Assembly: GCF_030930995.1 (NCBI RefSeq) | Contig: NZ_CP133217.1 | Span: 2,780,001-2,844,000 of the forward strand | Reading direction: 5' to 3' | Source of the DNA: Thiothrix subterranea | GTDB taxonomy: Bacteria > Pseudomonadota > Gammaproteobacteria > Thiotrichales > Thiotrichaceae | Length of the DNA stretch: 64,000 nt | Part shown: piece after piece, positions 21,457 to 31,540 of the stretch | Layout: each line of letters begins with the position of its first letter | Position numbering within the stretch: the first letter of the stretch is position 1 | Program-made: the position numbers and the translations under genes | The notes under the pieces: generated by a model | The model's database searches: none | What the model was told of the DNA's origin: nothing | What the model saw: the letters and a program-made list of their open reading frames with translations, nothing else

Positions 21457-22262
21457 GCTAGTGTGTGTATTGCCGCCTGCAAATCCCTAAGCAATGGCGG
21501 TATGGTGTACTGTTTGCCGGAAAATTCGCGTACAGGCCATAAACCAATCAGGGAATTGGTCATGAAGAGTGCGTGCGCCTGTTCAACGTCCTTCAGCGTT
21601 AAGGGGTGAATGTGGCATTGACCGCCGAATTTCTCAAGCGTTTGGATAATATATCGACGCATTACGCCCGCAATACCGCATTGTGTTAAATCAGGCGTAC
21701 AGATTGCACCATCGGTACGTATCACAAACAGGTTACTCATCGTCCCCTCGATGACATTGCCGTCATAATCGCACACCAGCCCTTCCTGATAATCGCCACC
21801 GAATTCAGCCCTTGCTAAGACTTGTTCCAAGCGGTTCAGGTGTTTGAAACCGGCTAAACGCGGTTGATGTGCTAAGCGGGTTTCACACAAAGTTAAACGG
21901 ATACCCTGTTCGGTGTAACTGTCTGGGTAGTTTGCCCAATGGGATAATTGCAGAATACGTGTTGGTTCAGTCGTCGTTGCTGGGCTGTAACCCCGTTGCC
22001 CACTGCCGCGCGTGACGATTAATTTGAGGGTCGCACGTTCTTGCGCAACACAAGCAGCCAGTATTTCCGCACGGAATGCCTCAAGATTGGGAAAGCGGAT
22101 GTTCAACGCTTGCAAACCGGCACTGAGGCGTTGCAAATGCCAGTCGAGTAATTGTGGCTTGCCCTGTTGCACACCGATGGTTTCCCACACGCCATCACCG
22201 TACAACAAACCTCGATCCGTGACCGGTAAATGCGTGGCGATGTCGCCGTTAACCCATATCAT
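21453..22262 (-). CDS. pabC: Aminodeoxychorismate lyase
   Basis: PLP enzyme that converts 4-amino-4-deoxychorismate to p-aminobenzoate for folate. 269 residues from the ATG at 22262 (MIWVNGD), where homologues start; the frame runs on to 22325 but that part lies in pabB. RGLLYGDGVWETI, the Lys of LAGFKHLNRLEQVLAR (PLP Schiff base) and EGTMSNLF fold-type IV motifs are clear. It overlaps pabB by 14 bp and mltG by 4 bp. Confidence 0.93.
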   Translation of the reverse strand: MIWVNGDIATHLPVTDRGLLYGDGVWETIGVQQGKPQLLDWHLQRLSAGLQALNIRFPNLEAFRAEILAACVAQERATLKLIVTRGSGQRGYSPATTTEPTRILQLSHWANYPDSYTEQGIRLTLCETRLAHQPRLAGFKHLNRLEQVLARAEFGGDYQEGLVCDYDGNVIEGTMSNLFVIRTDGAICTPDLTQCGIAGVMRRYIIQTLEKFGGQCHIHPLTLKDVEQAHALFMTNSLIGLWPVREFSGKQYTIPPLLRDLQAAIHTLA

Positions 22263-23592
22263 GACCGAGCGCCCGCAATAAACCCCGCGCTTTGTGGCGG
22301 GTTTCCTTGAGTTCGTTGGGGGCAACCGAATCCATGACGATGCCAGCGCCCGTGCGAAATTGTAACTGTTTGCCTTGCAGCGTCATGGTGCGAATCAGGA
22401 TATTCAAATCCATATCGCCGTTGCGATTCAGATAGCCGACCGAGCCTGTGTAAGCGCCTCTGCCTGTTTGTTCCAACTCCGCGATGATTTCCATGCAGCG
22501 CACTTTGGGACAGCCGGTAATCGTGCCACCGGGGAATACGGCGTGGATTATTTGTCCCGGCGTGATGCCTTCTCGCAGTGTGCCTTGAATATTGGAAACA
22601 ATGTGGTGGACGTGTTGATAGCTTTCTACCACCATTAATTCGTCGACCTTGACCGTGCCGTATTCACAAATTCGCCCCAAATCGTTGCGCTCCAAATCAA
22701 TCAGCATAATGTGTTCAGCGCGTTCTTTGGGGTTGGCAATCAGCTCTTCTAACAAGGCTTGATCGCGTTCGGGGTCAGCACCGCGTGGACGTGTTCCCGC
22801 AATCGGGCGCGTATCCACCCTACCCGCTTGCACTCGTACCAAACGTTCGGGAGAAGAACTGATTACCGCAAATTCGCCGAAATCCGCAAGGCAGGCAAAC
22901 GGTGCGGGGTTGGTTTTACGCAGTAATCGGTAAACGTCAGTAGCAGAATGTTCCGACTGTATATCGCCACGCCATGCACGCGATAAATTCACCTGAAACA
23001 CATCACCTGCCGCAATGTATTCGCGGATGCATTCAACTCCTGCGGTAAATTGTTCAGGCAAATCTTCAGCAATTTGCACTTGTAGAGACGCAAAATTTTG
23101 CGTCTCTACGTTCGTTGCTGCCATATCTGTTTTTATTTCAGCAAAAGCTTCGGCAAATTCCTGTTCAGCGACAACGATTGTCTCAGTGCGTAAATGATCC
23201 ACGATCACCGCCGCTGGAATACGTACTGCCAACGCAATCGGTAAACTTGCTGGCGTATCCGGCAATTGCAAAGTAGGCTCTAATTGCCCAACCAATTCAT
23301 AACCAAGATAAAGAAACCACCCTCCCCGGAACGGCATCTCTTGTTCCTCTCCTGATAAGGAGAGGCTAGGAGGGGTTTCTTCCTTCTTGCTCCACGCAGC
23401 ATCCAGCCGTTCACAAAAACTAGTCTCCGCCAAACTATCCAGACGAATGCTTTCCTGCGGAAACGCAAACAGCAAGCTGTAACGGGATAGTGGGGATGTA
23501 GCGACACTTTCCAGCAGGAAAGGATAACGGGTGGGATTTTGTGAATGCAGGGCGAGTAAATCGTACTCGCCCTTGAAGATTTGCGTATGCAA
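22249..23592 (-). CDS. pabB: Aminodeoxychorismate synthase component I
   Basis: Converts chorismate plus ammonia to aminodeoxychorismate, the first step to p-aminobenzoate. 447 residues. The chorismate-binding half carries PIAGTRPRGADPERD, HIMLIDLERNDLGRI, PGGTITGCPKVRCMEII and TGAGIVMDSVAPNELKET. The N-terminal half is odd: it contains two palindromic repeats in frame, one encoding about PPSLSLSGEEQEMPF (23343-23378) and one giving ETQNFASLQ (23082-23109), both in linker-like places. It starts one base after the fabF stop. Confidence 0.93.
   Translation of the reverse strand: MHTQIFKGEYDLLALHSQNPTRYPFLLESVATSPLSRYSLLFAFPQESIRLDSLAETSFCERLDAAWSKKEETPPSLSLSGEEQEMPFRGGWFLYLGYELVGQLEPTLQLPDTPASLPIALAVRIPAAVIVDHLRTETIVVAEQEFAEAFAEIKTDMAATNVETQNFASLQVQIAEDLPEQFTAGVECIREYIAAGDVFQVNLSRAWRGDIQSEHSATDVYRLLRKTNPAPFACLADFGEFAVISSSPERLVRVQAGRVDTRPIAGTRPRGADPERDQALLEELIANPKERAEHIMLIDLERNDLGRICEYGTVKVDELMVVESYQHVHHIVSNIQGTLREGITPGQIIHAVFPGGTITGCPKVRCMEIIAELEQTGRGAYTGSVGYLNRNGDMDLNILIRTMTLQGKQLQFRTGAGIVMDSVAPNELKETRHKARGLLRALGHDMG
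23082..23109. repeat. 28-bp perfect palindrome inside pabB, family A
   Basis: GTAGAGACGCAAAA followed by its exact complement. Matches the intergenic copy at 18266-18293 except for a few bases. In frame in pabB. Confidence 0.85.
23343..23378. repeat. Hairpin repeat inside pabB, family B
   Basis: Core stem CCTCTCCT-GATA-AGGAGAGG (23346-23365) plus a flank that resembles the intergenic copy at 34599-34633 in order and spacing. In frame in pabB. Confidence 0.75.
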
Positions 23593-24837
23593 TTAGATTT
23601 TCTTGAAAATCAAGGTTCCGTTCGTGCCACCAAAGCCAAACGAGTTGCTCATGGCAACCGTGACAGTGGTTTCGCGGGCAACGTTTGGCACGTAGTCCAA
23701 ATCGCACTCAGGATCTTGGTTATCCATATTGATCGTCGGCGGCAGAATCTGATCGCGGATAGCCAATACGCTAAACACCGCTTCAATACCACCCGCAGCA
23801 CCCAGCAAATGCCCCGTCATCGACTTGGTAGAACTGACCGCAACGTTGTAAGCATGATCGCCCAACGCACGTTTTACCGCCATCGTTTCCGCTTTATCAC
23901 CAGCCGGTGTTGATGTACCGTGTGCGTTGACGTAATCAATATCCGTCGTATTCAAGCCCGCATCTTTCATGGCATTCACCATGCAGCGTGCTGCACCTTC
24001 ACCGCCTTCGGATGGCGTGGTCATGTGGTAAGCATCGCTGCTCATGCCGTAACCGACCAGCTCGCAGTAAATGCGTGCGCCGCGTTTTTTCGCAAATTCG
24101 TACTCTTCCAGTACCAAAACGCCCGCGCCATCACCGAGGACGAAACCGTCACGATCCTTATCCCACGGGCGACTTGCCGCTTCAGGGTCATCATTGCGGG
24201 TAGATAAGGCGCGAGCTGCGGCAAAACCACCGATACCTAACGGGGTTGAACCCATTTCAGCACCACCGGCAACCATGACATCAGCATCGCCGTAAGAAAT
24301 CATCCGAGCTGCATCACCGATACTGTGAGTCGCAGTAGCACACGCCGACACGATAGACATATTTGGGCCTTTCAAGCCAAACATGATGGAAAGATTACCC
24401 GCCACCATATTGATAATACTAGCAGGCACGAAGAAAGGGGAAATCTTCCGCGCCCCGCCATTGAGGAAAGTCGCGTAATTGCGCTCAATGGTATCCAATC
24501 CACCAATTCCTGATCCCATCAGTACACCAATGCGCTCGGCATTTTCTTCGGTGACTTCCAAACCAGAGTCGCGAATCGCCTCAACACCCGCGCCGATCCC
24601 GTAATGGATAAATTTATCCATTTTTTTCTGGTCTTTGGGTTTGATGTAATCGTCAGCATTGAAGCCTTTGACGTTACCAGCAATTTGCACACTGAAAGCA
24701 CTGGCATCGAACAGGTCAGGACTAATACGGTTAATCCCGCTGCGACCAGCTTTGATATTGTCCCATGCTGTTTCCAGCTTGGAACCCACAGGTGAAACAA
24801 TACCCAGACCTGTTACTACTACACGTCGTTTAGACAA
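23593..24837 (-). CDS. fabF: 3-oxoacyl-ACP synthase II
   Basis: Elongates fatty acids by condensing malonyl-ACP with acyl-ACP. 414 residues. The active-site Cys lies in [14 protein letters not shown], with His in [12 protein letters not shown] and [16 protein letters not shown]; the C-terminal [14 protein letters not shown] is typical. It follows acpP, as in E. coli. A hairpin lies between acpP and fabF. Confidence 0.97.
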   Translation of the reverse strand: MSKRRVVVTGLGIVSPVGSKLETAWDNIKAGRSGINRISPDLFDASAFSVQIAGNVKGFNADDYIKPKDQKKMDKFIHYGIGAGVEAIRDSGLEVTEENAERIGVLMGSGIGGLDTIERNYATFLNGGARKISPFFVPASIINMVAGNLSIMFGLKGPNMSIVSACATATHSIGDAARMISYGDADVMVAGGAEMGSTPLGIGGFAAARALSTRNDDPEAASRPWDKDRDGFVLGDGAGVLVLEEYEFAKKRGARIYCELVGYGMSSDAYHMTTPSEGGEGAARCMVNAMKDAGLNTTDIDYVNAHGTSTPAGDKAETMAVKRALGDHAYNVAVSSTKSMTGHLLGAAGGIEAVFSVLAIRDQILPPTINMDNQDPECDLDYVPNVARETTVTVAMSNSFGFGGTNGTLIFKKI

Positions 24838-24867
24838 ACTTATGCCCCTATCTCATCGTGATACACA

Positions 24868-24898
24868 GATAAACCGCAACCCTAAGCTGCGGTTTATC
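24868..24898 (-). terminator. Hairpin between acpP and fabF
   Basis: A perfect 11-bp stem GATAAACCGCA with its complement and a 9-base loop. The T-tract is poor, so partial termination that lifts acpP above fabF is an inference. Confidence 0.55.
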
Positions 24899-24908
24899 AA
24901 GCAAGAAC

Positions 24909-25148
24909 TTACTTTTGTGGCTGAGCTTTGATGTAATCAATAGCTGCTTGCACAGTGGTGATCTTTTCTGCGTCTTCATCAGGGATTTCAGCACCGAATT
25001 CTTCTTCCAGTGCCATAACCAGTTCAACGGTGTCCAGAGAATCCGCGCCCAGATCGTCAATGAAAGAAGATGAATTTTTTACTTCAGCTTCATCAACGCC
25101 TAATTGTTCAACAACGATTTTCTTGACGCGTTCTTCTATATCGCTCAT
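24909..25148 (-). CDS. acpP: Acyl carrier protein
   Basis: 79-residue acidic carrier of the growing acyl chain. The serine for 4'-phosphopantetheine lies in [19 protein letters not shown]. The length and the [11 protein letters not shown] start match the FAS II ACP. GAGGAA precedes the ATG. Confidence 0.98.
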   Translation of the reverse strand: MSDIEERVKKIVVEQLGVDEAEVKNSSSFIDDLGADSLDTVELVMALEEEFGAEIPDEDAEKITTVQAAIDYIKAQPQK

Positions 25149-25228
25149 GGTTTTGTATTCCTCGTAAATAAAAAGTATTGGTAGCGGTAGGCTATTGTAT
25201 TTAAAACTCGTGCATCATACCAGCAGGT

Positions 25229-25984
25229 TTACGCCATATACATACCACCGTTGACATGAATTGTCTCGCCTGTGATGTATGCACCCAAAGAGGACGCTAA
25301 AAACAACACAGCTCCGGCAATTTCATTGGGTTGCCCTAAGCGGCTTAGCGGGATATTTTGCAGCAAATGACTGCGCTGCTCTTCGGACAATTCGCGGGTC
25401 ATATCCGTATCAATGAACCCCGGCGCAACCACGTTCACCGTAATATTGCGTGAACCGATTTCGCGAGCCAGTGATTTGGAAAACCCGACCAAACCAGCTT
25501 TGGCGGCGGCGTAGTTGGTTTGCCCCGGATTCCCGGACGCCCCCACCACGGATGAAATCGAGATAATGCGCCCTTTTTTGGCTTTGGTCATGCCGCGCAT
25601 ACACGCCTTGCTCATGCGATACACCGATGTCAGGTTGGTAGCAATAATGTCATCCCATTCCTCATCCTTCATGCGCATCAACAGGTTATCGCGGGTAATG
25701 CCCGCATTATTCACCAGCACACTGATACCACCGAATTCCCCAGTTACCGCTTTAGTGACGGATTCGATGGAATCTTTGTCGGCAACATTTAACACCATCC
25801 CTTTGCCCGCAATACCCGCAGCGGCTAAATAGACAGAAATGGCTTCAGCACCTTTTTCACTGGTCGCTGTGCCGACGACGGTTGCGCCCGCTTTGCCTAA
25901 CATTTCTGCAATGCTACGCCCGATACCTCGGCTTGCGCCGGTGACTAGGGCAATTTCACCCTGTAAACTGATGAGTGAATCCAT
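25229..25984 (-). CDS. fabG: 3-oxoacyl-ACP reductase
   Basis: NADPH-dependent reductase of FAS II, 251 residues. TGASRGIGRSIAE cofactor motif, NNAGITRDNLLMRMKDEEW, catalytic Ser (ISSVVGASGNPGQTNY) and YAAAKAGLVGFSKSL. Its ATG shares a base with the fabD stop, so the two are coupled. Confidence 0.96.
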   Translation of the reverse strand: MDSLISLQGEIALVTGASRGIGRSIAEMLGKAGATVVGTATSEKGAEAISVYLAAAGIAGKGMVLNVADKDSIESVTKAVTGEFGGISVLVNNAGITRDNLLMRMKDEEWDDIIATNLTSVYRMSKACMRGMTKAKKGRIISISSVVGASGNPGQTNYAAAKAGLVGFSKSLAREIGSRNITVNVVAPGFIDTDMTRELSEEQRSHLLQNIPLSRLGQPNEIAGAVLFLASSLGAYITGETIHVNGGMYMA

Positions 25985-26931
25985 TACGCTCCCGCCTCCT
26001 CACAAAGTTTTAATGCTTCTTCCAATGTTTTGCTATCCAAAATGCACACGGCACTGAGTTTGCGATCAATCCGTTTATTCAACCCCGTCAACACCTTACC
26101 GGGACCAAATTCGATAGCCGCCGTCGCACCGTAAGTATTTTGCAAGGTTTTAATCGTATCAACCCAGCGCACCGGGCGATAGAGTTGTTGTGCTAAAGCG
26201 CTGCGCATCTCATCCGCAGTGGTGCGGGTTTGCGCATCGACGTTATGCAGCACGGGAATTTGCGCCACATCAAGCGTAATAGCGGCTAACTGACTTGCTA
26301 ATTCGGTTGCAGCAGGCAACATCAGCGCACAATGCGAAGGCACACTCACCGACAATTTGATGGCTTTTTTCGCGCCCATCTCGGTTGCCACTTGAATAGC
26401 GCGATCAATCGCAGCCGTATTCCCCGCAATCACAACTTGCCCCGGTGAATTGAAATTTACCGCTTCAACCACTTGGCCTTGAGCGGCTTGAGCACAAGCC
26501 GCTACAATTTGCGCATCATCCAGCCCCAGAATCGCCGCCATTGCCCCTTCGCCATCGGCTACTGCCGATTGCATCAGGCGTGCACGTTCTGCGACTAACG
26601 CCACCGCATCTGTAAAATTCAACACACCCGCTGCTACCAGCGCGGAATATTCACCCAAACTATGCCCTGCTAAGGCAACTGGCTGACAACCGCCTTGTTT
26701 CAGCCAAACACGCCAGACCGCGACACCAGCAGCCAACATTAACGGCTGGGTATTTTCAGTGCTATTGAGCGCGGTTTCAGGTCCTGCTTGCGCCAATAGC
26801 CACAAATCGCGCCCTAATACGTCGGAAGCTTCTTGGAATGTGTCACACACTTCCACAAAATCTGTGCTCAAGGCTGCCAACATACCGAGTGACTGCGAAC
26901 CCTGCCCCGGAAAAATACCCGCAATGGTCAT
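25984..26931 (-). CDS. fabD: Malonyl-CoA-ACP transacylase
   Basis: Loads malonyl groups on ACP. 315 residues. FPGQGSQSLGML, the nucleophile Ser in LAGHSLGEYSALVAAG, and the conserved His in SVPSHCALMLPAA are present. It is the first gene of the minus-strand fab run; the usual upstream rpmF-plsX-fabH genes are not in this place, since infA diverges directly upstream. Confidence 0.96.
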   Translation of the reverse strand: MTIAGIFPGQGSQSLGMLAALSTDFVEVCDTFQEASDVLGRDLWLLAQAGPETALNSTENTQPLMLAAGVAVWRVWLKQGGCQPVALAGHSLGEYSALVAAGVLNFTDAVALVAERARLMQSAVADGEGAMAAILGLDDAQIVAACAQAAQGQVVEAVNFNSPGQVVIAGNTAAIDRAIQVATEMGAKKAIKLSVSVPSHCALMLPAATELASQLAAITLDVAQIPVLHNVDAQTRTTADEMRSALAQQLYRPVRWVDTIKTLQNTYGATAAIEFGPGKVLTGLNKRIDRKLSAVCILDSKTLEEALKLCEEAGA

Positions 26932-27022
26932 GTGTTTTACTGCTCCCGCGTGAAAAATTGTTCTATCCTAATAAAATTATGTTGCCATGAAAACTGTCAA
27001 ATCGAGAAATCCAAAAAAGAAC

Positions 27023-27050
27023 TTGTCATCTGGCGTGTGGCAAGGATAAT
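27023..27050 (+). promoter_or_regulatory. Sigma70-like promoter of infA
   Basis: TTGTCA (27023-27028) and GATAAT (27045-27050) with a 16-bp spacer, about 36 bp before the infA start. Confidence 0.6.
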
Positions 27051-27085
27051 ACGCCGTTTAGTACACCTTAGTATTTAGTGAGATT

Positions 27086-27304
27086 ATGGCGAAAGAAGAT
27101 TATATTGAAATGGAAGGCATTGTGCAGGAAACCCTGCCAAACACAACCTTCCGCGTTGAACTAGACAACGGTCACGTAGTGAATGCTCACATTTCCGGCC
27201 GTATGCGTAAAAACTACATCCGTATTTTGACCGGCGACCGCGTTACCGTACAGCTCACCCCTTACGACCTTACCAAAGGCCGCATCAGCTACCGCAACAA
27301 ATAA
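27086..27304 (+). CDS. infA: Translation initiation factor IF-1
   Basis: 72-residue OB-fold protein that binds the ribosomal A site in initiation. [18 protein letters not shown] at the start and [21 protein letters not shown] in the second half are near-invariant. Convergent with clpA; the adjacency of infA and clpS-clpA is conserved in gammaproteobacteria. Confidence 0.98.
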   Translation: MAKEDYIEMEGIVQETLPNTTFRVELDNGHVVNAHISGRMRKNYIRILTGDRVTVQLTPYDLTKGRISYRNK

Positions 27305-27326
27305 AAATGCGCCCCGCAGGGCGCAT
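27301..27326 (-). terminator. Rho-independent terminator of clpA
   Basis: On the minus strand an 8-bp perfect GC-rich stem (ATGCGCCC/GGGCGCAT, 4-base loop) is followed by TTTTTAT. The T-tract overlaps the infA stop region. Confidence 0.8.
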
Positions 27327-27350
27327 GGTGTGTCAGTTTCCCGATTATGC

Positions 27351-29642
27351 TCAGGCTGGTACGGCTTCCGTGCCGTGCATTTCAATAACCAGCCCTTCAT
27401 CATCCGCCGATACTTCCACTCGACCACCCTGGCTGAGTTCGCCAAACAGAATGGCATCTGCCAGTGGTTTTTTGATGTGTTCCTGAATCACTCGTTCCAT
27501 CGGACGCGCCCCCATTAAGCGGTCATAACCTTTTTCGGCTAACCAGCGCCGTGCCGCTTCGTCAACGATGAGTACTACTTTTTTCGGCTCCAGTTGCGCT
27601 TCCAGTTTGATAATGAACTTATCGACCACCGAAGACACCACTTCAGCCGTCAGCGGATTAAACTGAATCACAGCATCCAAACGGTTGCGGAATTCGGGTG
27701 AGAAGGTGCGGTTAACCGCTTCGGTCGCATCCAAGGTGTGATCTTGCACGGTGAAACCGAGCGATTTACGGCTGATATTCTCCGCCCCCGCGTTACTGGT
27801 CATGATCAGAATCACATTGCGGAAGTCGATCTTGCGCCCATTCGCATCGGTCAACGTACCGTGATCCATCACTTGCAACAGAATATTGAAAATATCCGGG
27901 TGGGCTTTTTCAATTTCATCCAGCAACAAGACTGCGTGCGGGTGTTTGTTAATCGCATCCGTGAGCAAACCGCCTTCGTCATAACCCACATAGCCCGGTG
28001 GTGCACCAATCAGACGTGAAACCGTGTGGCGCTCCATGTATTCAGACATATCAAAGCGCAGCAACTCGATGCCCAAGCGTGAAGCCAATTGCTTCGAGAC
28101 TTCGGTTTTCCCTACCCCAGTCGGCCCTGCAAACATAAACGAACCAATCGGTTTGGTATCATCACGCAAGCCAGAACGCGCCATTTTAATAGCAGCGGTC
28201 AACTGCTCAACCGCTTTGTCTTGTCCGAAGATCACCATTTTCAGATCACGCTCCAGATTACGCAAGGTTTGCATATCCGAGGTAGATACCGACTTAGGTG
28301 GAATTCGTGCAATTTTTGCCACGATGTCTTCAATATCGGTGACATTGATGGTTTTCTTGCGAGAAGCTGCCGGTTGCAATTGACGGTTAGCGCCTGCTTC
28401 GTCAATCACATCAATGGCTTTGTCGGGTAAATGCCGGTCATTGATGTATTTAGCCGCCAGTTCTGCTGCCGCTTTGAGCGCTGGCTGGGTATAACGCACA
28501 TTGTGATGTGCCTCGAAACGCGATTTCAAGCCTTTGAGGATTTCAATGGTTTCTTCCACCGACGGCTCATTGATGTCGATCTTCTGGAAACGCCGCGCCA
28601 ACGCACGGTCTTTCTCGAAAATGGTGTGATATTCCTGAAAGGTGGTCGAACCAATGCATTTGAGTTCGCCTGTCGACAAGACCGGCTTGATGAGGTTGGA
28701 GGCATCCATCGTGCCGCCAGAGGTTGCACCAGCACCGATAATGGTATGAATCTCGTCAATGAACAACACTGCGTGTGGTTCATTCTTAATTTGCTTCAAT
28801 ACCGCTTTCAGGCGTTTTTCAAAGTCACCCCGGTATTTAGTGCCAGCCAGCAATGATCCCATATCCAAGGAATAAATCACCGCATCAGCAAGAATTTCCG
28901 GCACTTCACCATCCACAATGCGCTTTGCCAAGCCTTCGGCAATCGCAGTTTTACCAACGCCTGCTTCACCCACCAGCAAGGGGTTATTTTTGCGACGACG
29001 GCACAAGACTTGAATAGTGCGTTCGATTTCGAGATCACGTCCGATCAACGGGTCGATTTTGCCTTCCAACGCCATCTCATTCAGATTGCTGGCATATTTT
29101 TCCAATGGCTTGCCATTGTCATTCGCTTCCGCATCATTCTCAGAAGGATTACCGGATGACTGTGGGGTCTCATCCGCACCCTTACCTTGAGACGCTTCAG
29201 GCTGGTGATCTTTGCGGATGCCGTGAGAGATAAAATTGATAATATCCAAGCGAGTCACTTGGTAACGTGACAAGAAATATACCGCATGAGAATCCGGTTC
29301 ACCGAAAATGGCTACTAAAATTGCATCACCCGTCACCTCACCCTTCCGCGAGGTTTGGGCGCTGTAAATAGCCCGGTGAATAACGCGCTGGAAACCCAAC
29401 GTGGGTTGCACATCGCGCTGTGGGTCATTTTCAGGAACCAACGGCGTATTTTCATCCACAAATACATCCAGTTCACGGCGTAACTGTGGAATATCCACTG
29501 AACAGGCACGCAATGCCTCTGCCGCACTGGGATTATCCAGCATAATCAGTAGCAAATGTTCAACGGTGACAAACTCGTAACGGCGGTTACGGGCATCGCT
29601 ATACAGCGTATTGATCGAGTATTCTACTTCAGCGCTCAACAT
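27351..29642 (-). CDS. clpA: ATP-dependent Clp protease ATP-binding subunit ClpA
   Basis: AAA+ unfoldase that feeds substrates to ClpP. 763 residues from the ATG at 29642 ([14 protein letters not shown]), which matches the family start and follows the clpS stop closely. N-domain ([16 protein letters not shown]), first AAA module with [15 protein letters not shown], second with [15 protein letters not shown], and the IGPAxGYVG-type loop [14 protein letters not shown]. The C-terminal tail is acidic. Confidence 0.97.
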   Translation of the reverse strand: MLSAEVEYSINTLYSDARNRRYEFVTVEHLLLIMLDNPSAAEALRACSVDIPQLRRELDVFVDENTPLVPENDPQRDVQPTLGFQRVIHRAIYSAQTSRKGEVTGDAILVAIFGEPDSHAVYFLSRYQVTRLDIINFISHGIRKDHQPEASQGKGADETPQSSGNPSENDAEANDNGKPLEKYASNLNEMALEGKIDPLIGRDLEIERTIQVLCRRRKNNPLLVGEAGVGKTAIAEGLAKRIVDGEVPEILADAVIYSLDMGSLLAGTKYRGDFEKRLKAVLKQIKNEPHAVLFIDEIHTIIGAGATSGGTMDASNLIKPVLSTGELKCIGSTTFQEYHTIFEKDRALARRFQKIDINEPSVEETIEILKGLKSRFEAHHNVRYTQPALKAAAELAAKYINDRHLPDKAIDVIDEAGANRQLQPAASRKKTINVTDIEDIVAKIARIPPKSVSTSDMQTLRNLERDLKMVIFGQDKAVEQLTAAIKMARSGLRDDTKPIGSFMFAGPTGVGKTEVSKQLASRLGIELLRFDMSEYMERHTVSRLIGAPPGYVGYDEGGLLTDAINKHPHAVLLLDEIEKAHPDIFNILLQVMDHGTLTDANGRKIDFRNVILIMTSNAGAENISRKSLGFTVQDHTLDATEAVNRTFSPEFRNRLDAVIQFNPLTAEVVSSVVDKFIIKLEAQLEPKKVVLIVDEAARRWLAEKGYDRLMGARPMERVIQEHIKKPLADAILFGELSQGGRVEVSADDEGLVIEMHGTEAVPA

Positions 29643-29647
29643 AAGAC

Positions 29648-30001
29648 TTATGCCTCTTCCATTGTACACAGCAAAGGATGTTGATGTTCCCGCGCAAACC
29701 GGCTGACTTGAGCCACTTTGGTTTCCGCTATATCACGAGTATAGACCCCACAAATACCTTTGCCACGTGTATGTACGTGCAACATGATGCGGGTCGCATT
29801 CTCATGATCCATATCGAAGAATGTTTGCAGTACTTCGACCACAAAGTCCATCGGTGTGAAATCATCATTTAATAGTATAACTTTAAAGCGGGGTGGTTCT
29901 TTCACCTCTGGGCGGGATTCCTGTACCGCTACACCGGAATCCTGGCCGTTACCATGATCTTCTTTGTGTTTTTGAGCCATTTCTGCTTTACCTTGCCCCA
30001 A
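29648..30001 (-). CDS. clpS: ClpS adaptor protein
   Basis: Brings N-degron substrates to ClpA. 117 residues: a polar, unstructured N-terminus, then [23 protein letters not shown] and [21 protein letters not shown], the conserved N-degron pocket. In-frame ATG codons at 30001 and 29980 are both possible; the longer is given. Upstream of clpA in one operon. Confidence 0.95.
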   Translation of the reverse strand: MGQGKAEMAQKHKEDHGNGQDSGVAVQESRPEVKEPPRFKVILLNDDFTPMDFVVEVLQTFFDMDHENATRIMLHVHTRGKGICGVYTRDIAETKVAQVSRFAREHQHPLLCTMEEA

Positions 30002-30102
30002 ACTTACGGGTTGTGATGCTAATGTTATAAACGGTTTGACCGTTCGCTGTCACTATTCCTTGCATAGATTGGTGTAACTTTCCGAAATACAATAGTCCCA
30101 AT

Positions 30103-30132
30103 AAAAAAACAGGCGACACTCAGGCCGCCCGT
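30103..30132 (-). terminator. Rho-independent terminator of icd
   Basis: On the minus strand the arms ACGGGCG and CGCCTGT (one G-U pair) are followed by seven T, 25 bp beyond the icd stop. Confidence 0.8.
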
Positions 30133-30157
30133 TAGTGCATAAATGCGTGGCAATGCC

Positions 30158-31411
30158 TTACATGTGAGCGATCACATTATCGCCGAATTCTGAACAAGCC
30201 ACTTCTTCTGCCCCGTCAATCATGCGGGCAAAGTCAAAGGTCACGCGCTTAGAGGCAATCGCACCCGCCGTACCGCTGTTAATCAAATCAGCCGCTTCTA
30301 ACCAACCCATATGACGCAACATCATTTCGGCTGACAATACGATCGAGCTAGGGTTAACTTGATCCAAACCGGCAAATTTTGGTGCCGTACCGTGAGTCGC
30401 TTCAAACATGGCGATGGTATCCGACAAGTTTGCACCGGGAGCAATACCAATGCCGCCCACTTGTGCAGCGAGTGCGTCAGACACGAAGTCACCGTTCAAG
30501 TTGAGAGTGGCGACCACCGAATAATCTTCCGGGTGCAGCAAAATTTGTTGCAAGAAATTATCCGCAATCACGTCTTTGACCATAATGTCTTTGCCATTCA
30601 ACGGATTTTTCATGGAACACCACGGGCCGCCATCAATGTCTACCGCGCCGAACTCTTCTTTCGCCAGCTCATAGCCCCAGTTTTTGAACGCGCCTTCGGT
30701 AAACTTCATAATGTTACCTTTGTGCACCAGCGTCACGGAGTCATGATCGTTATCAATCGCGTATTGAATGGCTTTGCGAACTAACCGTTTCGTGCCATCA
30801 CGCGAGACCGGCTTGATACCAATACCAGACGTTTCTGGGAAACGGATTTTGGTTACACCCATTTCGTTCATCAAAAAGTCGATGAGTTTTTTCGCTTCAG
30901 GCGATTCTGCCGCCCATTCAATTCCCGCGTAAATGTCTTCGGAGTTTTCGCGGAAAATCACCATGCTGGTTTTTTCTGGATGCTTAACCGGGCTAGGCAC
31001 GCCCTCGTAATACCGAATCGGGCGCAAGCACACGTACAAGTCTAAATCCTGACGCAGCTTAACGTTCAAAGAACGAATCCCGCCCCCGACCGGCGTGGTC
31101 AACGGGCCTTTGATAGACACCACGAACTCTTTGACAGCTTCGACCGTTTCATCCGGCAACCACACGTCTTCGCCGTAAATTTGTGTGGCTTTCTCACCGG
31201 CGTACACTTCCATCCAAGCAATTTTGCGCTCGCCACCGTAAGCTTTTTGTACGGCTGCATCGACGACCTTAATCATGACTGGGCTGATGTCAACCCCAAT
31301 GCCATCCCCCTCAATGTACGGAATAATCGGGTTGTTCGGCACATTCAGGGAATAATCAGCGTTAGTGGTGATTTTCTCGCCTTGTGCGGGAACTTTGATA
31401 TGTTGGTACAT
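30158..31411 (-). CDS. icd: NADP-dependent isocitrate dehydrogenase
   Basis: TCA-cycle enzyme making 2-oxoglutarate. 417 residues, as in E. coli Icd. The substrate loop with the regulatory Ser ([14 protein letters not shown]), [21 protein letters not shown], and the C-terminal NADP region ([20 protein letters not shown]) are clear. The frame is open far upstream (to 31732), but that part is unrelated; the ATG at 31411 has GGAGAGAG before it. The Ser in the AceK-type site is kept, though no aceK gene is in the window. Confidence 0.97.
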   Translation of the reverse strand: MYQHIKVPAQGEKITTNADYSLNVPNNPIIPYIEGDGIGVDISPVMIKVVDAAVQKAYGGERKIAWMEVYAGEKATQIYGEDVWLPDETVEAVKEFVVSIKGPLTTPVGGGIRSLNVKLRQDLDLYVCLRPIRYYEGVPSPVKHPEKTSMVIFRENSEDIYAGIEWAAESPEAKKLIDFLMNEMGVTKIRFPETSGIGIKPVSRDGTKRLVRKAIQYAIDNDHDSVTLVHKGNIMKFTEGAFKNWGYELAKEEFGAVDIDGGPWCSMKNPLNGKDIMVKDVIADNFLQQILLHPEDYSVVATLNLNGDFVSDALAAQVGGIGIAPGANLSDTIAMFEATHGTAPKFAGLDQVNPSSIVLSAEMMLRHMGWLEAADLINSGTAGAIASKRVTFDFARMIDGAEEVACSEFGDNVIAHM

Positions 31412-31540
31412 CAGTACTCTCTCCAATTTTTGGTGGTTGTCTCTCAATGCGTGGCGGGCATTATAAACAATTCCCGCACGCTTGGCATACACTCCTGAAA
31501 CGTGTAACGATGGCGACTGCAAGAAGGAGGCCAAAAAAAC

